Of a stretch of DNA of 64,000 bases, positions 25,541-33,580 are shown in pieces (position 1 is the stretch's first letter; each line of letters opens with the position of its first letter). The stretch is from CAIXSC01 sp046349915 (lineage in GTDB: Bacteria; Planctomycetota; Planctomycetia; Pirellulales; Pirellulaceae), in the NCBI GenBank assembly GCA_046349915.1, contig JAXMBL010000003.1, positions 62,001 to 126,000 on the forward strand, written 5' to 3'. The translations under genes were made by a program, and so were the position numbers. The notes under the pieces were generated by a model, which saw only the letters and a program-made list of their open reading frames with translations, searched no databases and was not told where the DNA came from.

Positions 25541-25627
25541 GGGCAGGTTGAAAACCTGCCCCACGATTGGCTAGGCAGGTTGAAAACCTGCCCCACGGGT
25601 TGGCTGGGCAGGTTGCAAACCTGTCCC
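25541..25627. repeat. Three tandem palindromes of the GGGCAGGTT class
   Basis: GGGCAGGTT-GAA-AACCTGCCC at 25541-25561, GGCAGGTT-GAA-AACCTGCC at 25574-25592, and an imperfect GGGCAGGTT-GCA-AACCTGTCCC at 25606-25627. The last ends 8 bp before the stop of the dehydrogenase gene on the minus strand. Spacers are only 12-13 bp, so it is not a CRISPR array. Confidence 0.8.
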
Positions 25628-25635
25628 ACTTTGGT

Positions 25636-28600
25636 TTATCGCAGGCTTGTTAGGTACGCTAATAGGTTTGCCGCTTGCTCGATGCTTAGATCGCGCAGTA
25701 ATAAGTCGGGCATTAATGATTTGCGCTGCGGCGCTAGTGATTCGACCGAGGCGATTGGCAGGCGAGTTACTTTATCCGTGACGTCTCGTATCACTAATTC
25801 TGTATCGGTGCGGTCGACTATCAATCCCGTGACCACTCGGCCATCGTCCAATTGCACGATGTAACCGACATACTTGGGATCGATCACTTTCGACGGTTCG
25901 ACGACATGCTCCAGCAATTGAGCTCGCGAGTATTTCATACCCACTCGGTCGAGTTCCGGGCCTAGCTGTCCTCCTTGGCCGCCGATCCGATGACAGTTTC
26001 GACACTGCACTCCATTCTTTTCGTGGTAAAGCTGTTTGCCTTGCTCGACATCGCCCGCGAGCGCGAGGATCTGCTCGGGGCGAATCACGCTCCCCAGACG
26101 TTGCACTCGATGCTCAACGGGTTGCCATGCTTCAAACAGATCGCGGATCGCCGCCGATTCGGTCTTGCGAACCGCGGCCAGCAGCTCGTCGCGAATCACG
26201 CTCGGCAGCGACTTGTCCCGCAACCGTTCGGACGCATAGATCGCGCCGCTCGTGGTGGCGAGCAACTCGTCAATCAGCCGCTGACGGCGATTCGCACGGT
26301 CTTGTCGCCGAACAATCTCTTTCTGCCGCTCCATTTCAGAGCTCGGCAAAGGGCCCTCGTCGATCAACGAAGCAAGCTCCTTGAAGCGAGCCGCGTCGTG
26401 TGGACGAAGTGGAAGCTCCCTGATCCATTCATGAAGCGCCCGAACGGCCTGCTCGTCGACCTGTTCCGAACCAATGTGCGGCATGCGTCCCGAGCCGGTC
26501 TTGGACATGCGCAAAAAGAGTGTGCTGCGATAAGGATCGCCTGGCGCAATGATGCGAGCATCGGCGATGTCGAACGCGCCTTGCGTCGGTCTTGCGTCGA
26601 GCGTTTTCGTGGCTTCGATCGGCAACTCGGCTTGAAGTTCGATCGACGCAGTGCCGCCTCCACCCACTCGATGGCAGTGAGCGCAGTTGACGTGCAAATA
26701 AGAACGCACCTGTTGATCAAGTGACGTGGGCGAAGCCGCAGTCTCCCAGGCTTGGAACTTTGGAAAGTGCTCGCGATACCACGAGGCCGGAAGGTCTTTT
26801 CCTCGCTTGATTTCGAGAGATGCCGATTTGTCGTCCCGAGGCAACTCGATCACGCCGATTTCCGACAACGTGCGGAGTTGATTGTCGCGGAGTTGCTGGT
26901 CGCGTCCACTCGGATAATCGTGCTCGCGGTTCAACTGTCGCAGGTTGAACGCGAGTGCATACTCGGCCCACTGATTGTGACAGCGCGCACACTCGACCCG
27001 ACTCGAAAAACGCCAAGTGCCTCGATTCGCTCCGACAACCGACTCGCGACCGCCCGGTTCGACCAGCAAGGCATCGGTCTGGTCGTCGTTCCATGCGTAA
27101 GAATAGCCTCGCCAGAATTTCCCGTCGAAATGGAGCACCTGCGTCTCAACTCGGCGAGGCGGATCTTCGGGAAGCGAGAGTGTCTTGACCAGCACGGCGT
27201 CGGCGGGGAATTCCTGCTGGCTGCTGAACATCGAGCCAGCGATCGCTTTGCGCTGGGCGAGGAACTTGACTGACGTCGATTGTGGCAGAGCGATCCAGCG
27301 GTCGGCCGTGGCGCCGTCCACCCACTGTTCGACATTGACCGAGAACGGAATGACTCCCTCGCTGGGTTGCTGGTTGCGAGTCGACTGAAATAAACCCGTT
27401 TCACTCAGCTTCCGTGGAAACTCGACATTCTTTCCATAGCGTTCGTTGCGTTCGAGGCTCAGGACGGCGCCATCGTCGTAGTCGAGCAAAAGGAGTTCGC
27501 CGTCAGGGTCTTCGGCGAAGGCGACTAGACGCACGGTCGGTTCGACGACATCGACTGGCGCCGACGCGGACTGTGTGGCCGAGTCCCAGCGTGAGGCCCA
27601 GATGCGGCGAGTTTCCCAGTCGCCAAAAATGTATTGACCGACCAACACAGGGTATTTGCGGCCCCGATAAACGAATCCACCCGTAATCGACACGCCGTCG
27701 GTGTGAGGGATCTCGATCGTGGGCGGAAGGATCGGAGTGGGGCCGAGCTTGCGTTCGGGGTGCACCGGCTGGCGCCCCTCGACGATGCTCCAGCCGTAGT
27801 TTCCCCCTTTCTGCACACGGTAGACAAGTTCCCACAATTCCCAGCCCACGTCGGCCACCCACAAGTCGCCGGTTCCTCGGTCGAAACTCATCTTCCAAGG
27901 ATTGCGCAACCCGTAGCACCAGATCTCGCCGCGTGCGTTCGGGAGCGACACGAAGGGATTGTCGGCGGGAATCGAGTAGGCTCGATCGTCGCTCGGATGG
28001 TCGACATCGATCCGTAAAATGCATGACAAGAGATTACTAAGGTCTTGTCCTGAGTTGAGCCCGTCGGGAGGATTGGCGAATCCGCCATCGCCGGTGGAGA
28101 TGTAGAGATGGCCGTCGGGACCGAATGCGAGGCATCCTCCGTTGTGTCCTCCCTGAAGCCAAGTGATAACGACCTGCTCGCTGGCGGAATCGAGTGTGGG
28201 AGGATCGGTGGCGGTGACCGTGAAGCGGGAGACACGAGTGCCGTGGGGAAGTTGCTTGCCCGGCTCGCCCCGCACCACATACGTGAGATAGCAGTAGCGA
28301 TTCTCGGCAAACCGCGGATGGAACTCGAGTCCGTAGAGTGCTTCAAGCCCCAACACGCCTGTGTTGTCGACCTGGGGATTGCCTTGGACCGAGGGCTCGC
28401 CGCCGGGACGAGCGGGTGTTACGAGCGCGGCGACATCGAGTGCCAGTGTTGCCTCGCGACAGTCTCGATCCATGGGAAACGAGAGCACTCGTCCACCCTG
28501 CTCGGCGACCCAGAGTCGGCGTTTTGGGGTCGAGTCGCCGAGTGGCTCACGACGACCGGGCGTGTCGGCGGAAGGCTGAGCTTCGGCTGTCGTTTTAGCA

Positions 28601-28917
28601 GGCGTGTCGGCGGACGTTTTGCCGAGCGGCTCGACCGACAAAGCCACTGGGTTGCGGAATTTCAGGTGAGGGAACAGGGGTTGAGCGACCCAAGGAGCGG
28701 GCGGCTCGGGGGTGCCCTTTAGACGCGAAGTGGTCCAGGGCTGGCGAGTCTTCAAACCGGTGGGCTCGATCTTCGGCGCCGCGGGTTCGCTCGATTGTTC
28801 GATTTTCTTACGAAGCGTGGGGGAGGGAGAACCTGCTAGTTGGACGGCGATGATGCCCGCGACGGCTAAGGGAATGGCGAGAGCGGCGAGCAGGTAGCGA
28901 AAGGTGGTCCGGTCCAT
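25636..28917 (-). CDS. Sugar dehydrogenase (GSDH propeller) fused to multihaem cytochrome c domain
   Basis: A 1093-residue predicted membrane-anchored exported protein. The ATG at 28917 gives MDRTTFRYLLAALAIPLAVA, an N-terminal anchor; a longer upstream frame adds residues without character. Residues about 150-480 form a PQQ-dependent glucose/sorbosone dehydrogenase-like propeller (GLEALYGLEFHPRFAENRYC, GHLYISTGDGG, DVGWELWELVYRVQKGGNYG). Three haem motifs follow: CARCH near 644, CAHCH near 745 and CRNCH near 970. The C-terminal part (RNCHRIGGQGGQLGPELDRV, YVGYIVQLDDGRVVTGLI) is the planctomycete haem-binding domain. Likely oxidises sugars outside the cytoplasm and passes electrons through its haems; the substrate is unknown. 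Confidence 0.85.
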   Translation of the reverse strand: MDRTTFRYLLAALAIPLAVAGIIAVQLAGSPSPTLRKKIEQSSEPAAPKIEPTGLKTRQPWTTSRLKGTPEPPAPWVAQPLFPHLKFRNPVALSVEPLGKTSADTPAKTTAEAQPSADTPGRREPLGDSTPKRRLWVAEQGGRVLSFPMDRDCREATLALDVAALVTPARPGGEPSVQGNPQVDNTGVLGLEALYGLEFHPRFAENRYCYLTYVVRGEPGKQLPHGTRVSRFTVTATDPPTLDSASEQVVITWLQGGHNGGCLAFGPDGHLYISTGDGGFANPPDGLNSGQDLSNLLSCILRIDVDHPSDDRAYSIPADNPFVSLPNARGEIWCYGLRNPWKMSFDRGTGDLWVADVGWELWELVYRVQKGGNYGWSIVEGRQPVHPERKLGPTPILPPTIEIPHTDGVSITGGFVYRGRKYPVLVGQYIFGDWETRRIWASRWDSATQSASAPVDVVEPTVRLVAFAEDPDGELLLLDYDDGAVLSLERNERYGKNVEFPRKLSETGLFQSTRNQQPSEGVIPFSVNVEQWVDGATADRWIALPQSTSVKFLAQRKAIAGSMFSSQQEFPADAVLVKTLSLPEDPPRRVETQVLHFDGKFWRGYSYAWNDDQTDALLVEPGGRESVVGANRGTWRFSSRVECARCHNQWAEYALAFNLRQLNREHDYPSGRDQQLRDNQLRTLSEIGVIELPRDDKSASLEIKRGKDLPASWYREHFPKFQAWETAASPTSLDQQVRSYLHVNCAHCHRVGGGGTASIELQAELPIEATKTLDARPTQGAFDIADARIIAPGDPYRSTLFLRMSKTGSGRMPHIGSEQVDEQAVRALHEWIRELPLRPHDAARFKELASLIDEGPLPSSEMERQKEIVRRQDRANRRQRLIDELLATTSGAIYASERLRDKSLPSVIRDELLAAVRKTESAAIRDLFEAWQPVEHRVQRLGSVIRPEQILALAGDVEQGKQLYHEKNGVQCRNCHRIGGQGGQLGPELDRVGMKYSRAQLLEHVVEPSKVIDPKYVGYIVQLDDGRVVTGLIVDRTDTELVIRDVTDKVTRLPIASVESLAPQRKSLMPDLLLRDLSIEQAANLLAYLTSLR

Positions 28918-29080
28918 AAGGGAGAAGGCTTCCTGACGAGCAACAGCGAGTGGCACGTACGTCGAGAGCAGGATACGAAGAGAACTCGTACGGTTGCAAG
29001 CCAAGGCTCGGAGACGGAAACTAGTCCCTAAACAAGCTTACGCCTGCGGTTAGATACCGCACAAAACTCCTGAAAACACG

Positions 29081-29152
29081 AAAACCTCCGTGAGTTTCCG
29101 GGGTTTATTCTGGTACACGAAACAGAAGAACCCACACGCACACGGAGGTTTT
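29081..29152 (+). promoter_or_regulatory. Hairpin sequestering the IS1380 transposase ribosome-binding site
   Basis: Perfect 12-bp inverted repeat AAAACCTCCGTG (29081-29092) and CACGGAGGTTTT (29141-29152) with a 48-nt loop. The right arm contains the GGAGG Shine-Dalgarno site (29144-29148) located 7 bp before the GTG start at 29156. In a transcript entering from outside the element the site would be base-paired. Such a structure is known to reduce transposase synthesis from read-through RNA in IS10 and IS50. Confidence 0.7.
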
Positions 29153-29155
29153 CAA

Positions 29156-30697
29156 GTGAAGGCCAGTATCGCCCGCGAACTCAAGAAACGCAAGCGTCGG
29201 ATCGAGGCTCGTCTTGGCCAACGAGAGATGGCGCCTCAGGAGAAACCGGCCTTCACCGCAAGCAACGTTGAGTACGAAGTGTCGGGGCGTGGTAACGGAC
29301 TGGCAGCGGGCGGCATTGGCGCCATGCACTTGATGGCGCGCCGCCTTGGCCTGGTCGACGCGATTGACCAACGCATCTCCGTCCTCAAATTGCATCGCCC
29401 CTACCAAGAATCCGACCACGTACTGAACATCGCGTTCAATGTGCTTGCGGGCAACAGGCGGCTGGAGCATCTCGAACGGTTGCGTAACGACGAGGTCTAT
29501 CTCGACGCGCTGGGCGCCGAACGAATCCCGGACCCCACCACGGCTGGCGATTTCTGTCGCCGCTTCGTTGCCGAAGAGGTGGACGAGTTGCAAGCGGTCT
29601 TCAACGACACCCGCGTGAAAGTGTGGCGTCAGCAACCGCAGGAGTTCTTTGATCGTGCGGTAATCGACGCGGACGGCACGGTGTGCGAGACGCTGGGAGA
29701 GTGCAAGCTGGGCATGGAGTACTCGTATAAGAAGGTCTGGGGCTATCATCCGCTCGTTGTTTCCCTCGCGAACACGAGCGAGCCGTTGTTTCTGGTTAAT
29801 CGCCCGGGAAACGTTCCCTCGCACGCGGACGCTGCCGAGTACTTGGATCGCGCCGTGAAGCTCTGCAAGGATGCCGGGTTCCGCGAGATTCTGTTGCGCG
29901 GCGACACCGACTTCTCGCAGACCGAGTTTCTGGACGGCTGGAATTCGCAGGGCGTCAAGTTCGTCTTTGGAATGGACGCCAGCGGAAAGCTCAAAGGTCT
30001 CGCCGATGATTTGCCCGAATCCGCCTGGAGAAAGCTGAAAAGGCCGGCCAAGTACCATGTGGCCACCACTCCGCGAGCGCGCCCCGAGAACTGCAAGCAG
30101 CCGATCGTCGAAGCACGCGGTTTCGAGGACGTTCAACTGGTGGACGAGGATGTCGCTGAGTTCGATTACCAACCCGTGGCGTGCAAGAAGTCTTACCGCA
30201 TCGTCGTTATTCGCAAGAACCTGACGCGAGCGAGGGGCGTGGACGGACAACGCGAGTTATTCGACGAGATTCGTTACTTCTTCTACATCACGAACATTGT
30301 CACGGTATCGCGAGAGGAGATCGTCTTCGAGGCCAACTCGCGCTGCGATCAGGAGAATCTCATTGGTCAACTCAAGGGAGGCGTTCACGCCACGAACATG
30401 CCGTTGGGTTGCATGGTGAGCAACGGTGCGTACATGGTCATGGCGGCGTTGGCATGGAGCTTGAAAGCCTGGTGGGCGTTGTTGATACCGGTCGATGCTC
30501 GCTGGAAAGAGAAGCACGAGAAAGAAAAACGCACGCTGCTACGCATGGAGTTCGACACATTCCTCCACGCGGTTATGCTCGTTCCTTGCCAGATCGTGAA
30601 GACCGGGAGACGTTTAGTGTTCCGCCTCCTCTCTTGGAATCCCTGGCACTCGGTGCTCTTCCGCCTCCTCGACCGAATCGTGTCACTGCAATGTTGA
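29156..30697 (+). CDS. IS1380-family transposase
   Basis: A 513-residue intact DDE transposase. The GTG at 29156 is preferred because GGAGG lies 7 bp upstream; the protein then begins (V)[17 protein letters not shown]. Catalytic blocks: [13 protein letters not shown] (Asp), [15 protein letters not shown] (Asp) and [15 protein letters not shown] (Glu). The Y2-like family block is [19 protein letters not shown]. The C-terminus ends [22 protein letters not shown]. The element ends could not be fixed: only a weak 8-bp match (AGATACCG at 29052, inverted at 30731-30738) was found. It appears the only potentially active transposase gene in the window. Confidence 0.9.
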   Translation: MKASIARELKKRKRRIEARLGQREMAPQEKPAFTASNVEYEVSGRGNGLAAGGIGAMHLMARRLGLVDAIDQRISVLKLHRPYQESDHVLNIAFNVLAGNRRLEHLERLRNDEVYLDALGAERIPDPTTAGDFCRRFVAEEVDELQAVFNDTRVKVWRQQPQEFFDRAVIDADGTVCETLGECKLGMEYSYKKVWGYHPLVVSLANTSEPLFLVNRPGNVPSHADAAEYLDRAVKLCKDAGFREILLRGDTDFSQTEFLDGWNSQGVKFVFGMDASGKLKGLADDLPESAWRKLKRPAKYHVATTPRARPENCKQPIVEARGFEDVQLVDEDVAEFDYQPVACKKSYRIVVIRKNLTRARGVDGQRELFDEIRYFFYITNIVTVSREEIVFEANSRCDQENLIGQLKGGVHATNMPLGCMVSNGAYMVMAALAWSLKAWWALLIPVDARWKEKHEKEKRTLLRMEFDTFLHAVMLVPCQIVKTGRRLVFRLLSWNPWHSVLFRLLDRIVSLQC

Positions 30698-31105
30698 CGC
30701 GACGCATGTGAAGCCGGGGTCTGGATGCTCCGGTATCTCGATTGACGCCTTACCCAAGAAATTATCGACAATGAAACACCGACAACCTGGACGACCGTCA
30801 TGCCACCGATTTCGGTTCGCTGGGCTGCGGGTCCGCGCGTTGCGTTCGAGCGCCGCGGCGTCGAAAATCACGGCAGGCATGAGCTTGTTTTGGGACTAGT
30901 CTCAGCCGAGCGAGAGTGTCGCGCTAGTGATTTGTCACCGAAGGTACGACGGACTTCCAGTCCGTCGCTCAGGGGCCGTTCTCCAAGGGGGCGTCCCTAA
31001 TTCTTCACCGTGAGAGAGCGCTAGTCTGCCCCGACGTTCGTGATCGCTCGCCTCCTTGTCTTTACTGCCTTTGCTTGTCTTTACTGCCTTGGAAGGAACG
31101 CTCCG
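30698..31105. other. Intergenic stretch with palindrome and 19-bp tandem duplication
   Basis: No convincing gene. It holds the palindrome CGACGGACT-TCC-AGTCCGTCG (30947-30967) and a tandem duplication of a 19-bp unit containing TTGTCTTTACTGCCTT (31055-31073 and 31074-31092) just before the next start codon. The 3' end of the IS1380 element must lie near the start of this stretch. Confidence 0.65.
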
Positions 31106-32104
31106 ATGAAAGCTGCTTATATTCTGGAAACTGGACCGGCCGACAAAATCATCTATGGCGACGTGCCGACTCCCGAGCCGGTGGGCTCGCAAGTGCTGGT
31201 CAAGGTTGGCGCGGTGTCGGTCAATCCGATCGATACCTACATTCGCAATGGGGCGAATTACTGGGAGTTGCCCAAGCCCTATATCTTGGGAGGCGACGTG
31301 GCGGGAACGGTGGTCGCCGTCGGACCGACTGCAACTCGTTTTCAGGTAGGAGACCGAGTGTGGGGGAGCAATCAGGGGTTGATGGGACGTCAGGGGACGT
31401 TCGCGGAGTATTGTGCGATCGATGAGTGTTGGCTGTATGGCACTCCGCCGGGGGTCAGTGACGAAGCGGCCGCCGCTTGTGCGCTCGTTGGGATTACCGC
31501 CCACCTCGGCCTGTTCGCCAACGCTCGACTGCAAGCCGGCGAAACGCTGTTCGTCAATGGCGGCAGCGGCGGCGTTGGTTCGATGGTCGTGCAGATGGCC
31601 AAGGCGGTTGGCGCACGCATCATTACGACGGCGGGGAGTTTGGCGAAGGTGGCGGCCTGCAAGGAACTCGGCGCCGACCTCGCCCTTAACTACAAGACAG
31701 ACGACGTCGCCTCGCAGGTGCGTGCTTTCGCGCCGTTGGGGGTGAACGTGTACTGGGAGACGGTTCGCGAACCGAATTTTGATGCGATTGTGCCGCTGTT
31801 AGCCGAGCGTGGTCGGATCGTGTTGATGGCGGGCCGCGACGCTCGCCCGGTATTCCCCGTGGGACCTTTCTACGTGAAGGGGTGTTCGCTGCACGGTTTC
31901 GTGATGTTTAAGGCGATGCCCGATGAGCAACGGCGGTGCGCGGACGACATCAATCGCTGGCTAGCGAACGGTCAATTGCAACCGGTGATCGGCAAGGTAT
32001 TGCCGCTGTCCGAGGCGTCGACGGCCCACAAGCTGCAAGAAGCCAATACGTTGCAAAAGGCAGATACTTTGCAGGGAAAAATCGTGCTCAAGCCGGTTGT
32101 TTAG
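31106..32104 (+). CDS. NADPH:quinone oxidoreductase (zinc-free MDR family)
   Basis: A 332-residue medium-chain dehydrogenase/reductase. The GroES-like N-terminus has VKVGAVSVNPIDTYIRNGAN and GGDVAGTVVAVGPTATRFQV. The NADPH-binding Rossmann fold shows LFVNGGSGGVGSMVVQMAKA. The cysteines and histidines that bind zinc in alcohol dehydrogenases are absent, so it belongs to the zeta-crystallin/Qor group. The C-terminus HKLQEANTLQKADTLQGKIV shows a small internal duplication. The ATG at 31106 follows GGAAGGA at 31091-31097. It probably reduces quinones or enones in the cytoplasm. Confidence 0.85.
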   Translation: MKAAYILETGPADKIIYGDVPTPEPVGSQVLVKVGAVSVNPIDTYIRNGANYWELPKPYILGGDVAGTVVAVGPTATRFQVGDRVWGSNQGLMGRQGTFAEYCAIDECWLYGTPPGVSDEAAAACALVGITAHLGLFANARLQAGETLFVNGGSGGVGSMVVQMAKAVGARIITTAGSLAKVAACKELGADLALNYKTDDVASQVRAFAPLGVNVYWETVREPNFDAIVPLLAERGRIVLMAGRDARPVFPVGPFYVKGCSLHGFVMFKAMPDEQRRCADDINRWLANGQLQPVIGKVLPLSEASTAHKLQEANTLQKADTLQGKIVLKPVV

Positions 32105-32179
32105 GCTTGGCTCTGTTATTCTCTGAGGCGGCGTTGAAACGGTTGAGCTGGGTCCACATCAGTTTCGGGAGTTCGCGTC

Positions 32180-33532
32180 ATGAAGTGTCGAGTGAGGCGG
32201 AGCGGAGCTTGGCGGAATTGGGGAAGGGTGGCGCTACGGTTGGCGCTGGTGGCGGTAGCGACGACGGCGATGAGTTGCGGCGGCGTTCAGGATCGGACGC
32301 CGGTCGCGGTAAGTCCCGTGAAGTTCGCCGCCAAGTCGAGCGATTGGTCGAGATTCCGCGGACCGAGCGGCATGGGTGTCAGCGAGGTGAAGGGACTGCC
32401 CGTCACTTGGAGCTCGGACGAAAACCTGGTTTGGAAGACGCCGTTGCCGGGTGCGGGGGCGTCGAGTCCGATTGTGTTCGGCGAGCGGATTTACTTGACC
32501 AGCTACACGGGATTTTTCGTGCCAGGCGAGTCGGGGGGGAGCCCCGAGGATTTGCAACGGCACTTGATCGCGTTCAATCGGGCCGATGGCAAGATCGTGT
32601 GGAACAAAGCAGTGCAGGCGAAGTTGCCGGAAGAGCAACGGATTCGCGACCATGGTTTTGCGGCCAACACTCCGGCCGCCGACGATGATGCGGTCTATGT
32701 GTTCTTCGGCAAGACTGGCGTCTTCGCGTTCGATCACGACGGCAAGCAGAAGTGGCAGGCCGATGTTGGTTCGAACACGCATGGCTGGGGGACTTCCGCG
32801 TCGCCGGTGCTTTACAAGGATTTGGTGTTTATCAACGCGAGTGTGGAAAGTGAATCGTTGGTGGCCCTGGATCGTCGCACGGGCGCGGAGAAGTGGCGAG
32901 CCAAGGGGGTGCGCGAGGCTTGGAACACGCCGGTAGTCGTCAAGGCAACGTCGGGCCGCGAGGAATTGGTCGTGGCCACTCAAGGGAAGATCTTGGCGTT
33001 TAACCCTGATACGGGCGAGCCGTTGTGGTCGTGCAAGACCGATATCGGTTGGTACATGGTGCCGAGCGTCATTGCGGACAAGGGCATCGTCTATTCGCTC
33101 GGCGGACGGTCGGGCGTCGCGGCGTTGGCCGTGCGAGCGGGCGGTAGCGGCGATGTAACGGCCGAGCATCGCTTGTGGACCAGCACCAAGGGCTCGAACG
33201 TTTCCTCGCCCGTCTATCACGACGGTTACTTGTATTGGATGAACGATTCGCGAGGAGTCGCCTATTGTGCGAAGGCTGATACTGGCGAGGTCATGTATGA
33301 GGAACGCGTCAATCGAGCGGATCAGGTTTATTCATCCGCGCTCTTGGCGGATGGAAAGATCTACTATTTGAATCGCATGGGCAAGACTTTTGTGGTTCCC
33401 GCGAAACCTCAGTACGAATTGTTGGCCACGAATGATTTGTCGGATCGCGGCGTCTTCAATGGCAGCCCGGCGGTGGATGGTCAACGCCTATTGATTCGCT
33501 CCGACAAATTCCTCTACTGCGTCGGCAAGTAG
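32180..33532 (+). CDS. PQQ-type beta-propeller protein (exported, possible lipoprotein)
   Basis: A 450-residue protein. The basic N-terminus and hydrophobic segment (VALRLALVAVATTAMSCGG) form a signal peptide; the AMSC site is a non-canonical lipobox. The body begins with the planctomycete signature DWSRFRGPSGMGVSEVKGLP and carries repeated propeller blades (HLIAFNRADGKIVWNKA, LVALDRRTGAEKWRAKG, ILAFNPDTGEPLWSCKTD, VAYCAKADTGEVMYEE). This is the PQQ-binding-like/BamB fold. Catalytic residues of true quinoprotein dehydrogenases are not evident, so it may be structural or bind another ligand. Genes of this kind are highly multiplied in planctomycetes. Confidence 0.85.
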   Translation: MKCRVRRSGAWRNWGRVALRLALVAVATTAMSCGGVQDRTPVAVSPVKFAAKSSDWSRFRGPSGMGVSEVKGLPVTWSSDENLVWKTPLPGAGASSPIVFGERIYLTSYTGFFVPGESGGSPEDLQRHLIAFNRADGKIVWNKAVQAKLPEEQRIRDHGFAANTPAADDDAVYVFFGKTGVFAFDHDGKQKWQADVGSNTHGWGTSASPVLYKDLVFINASVESESLVALDRRTGAEKWRAKGVREAWNTPVVVKATSGREELVVATQGKILAFNPDTGEPLWSCKTDIGWYMVPSVIADKGIVYSLGGRSGVAALAVRAGGSGDVTAEHRLWTSTKGSNVSSPVYHDGYLYWMNDSRGVAYCAKADTGEVMYEERVNRADQVYSSALLADGKIYYLNRMGKTFVVPAKPQYELLATNDLSDRGVFNGSPAVDGQRLLIRSDKFLYCVGK

Positions 33533-33580
33533 AGTGGGCGCTGTTTTCCGCTGAAATGTAACGTGCTGAAGGAACCGGCC

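Noticed and set aside
25541..25627. Possible CRISPR array
   Set aside because: Units are self-complementary, only three occur, spacers are 12-13 bp and there are no cas genes.
29105..30250. 381-residue minus-strand ORF
   Set aside because: Antisense of the IS1380 transposase, whose catalytic blocks are on the plus strand.
29052..30738. AGATACCG pair as IS1380 terminal repeats
   Set aside because: Only 8 bp, no matching target duplication on the two sides; could be chance.
30683..30880. 65-residue minus-strand ORF after the IS1380 transposase
   Set aside because: No recognisable family, overlaps the transposase end, no ribosome-binding site.
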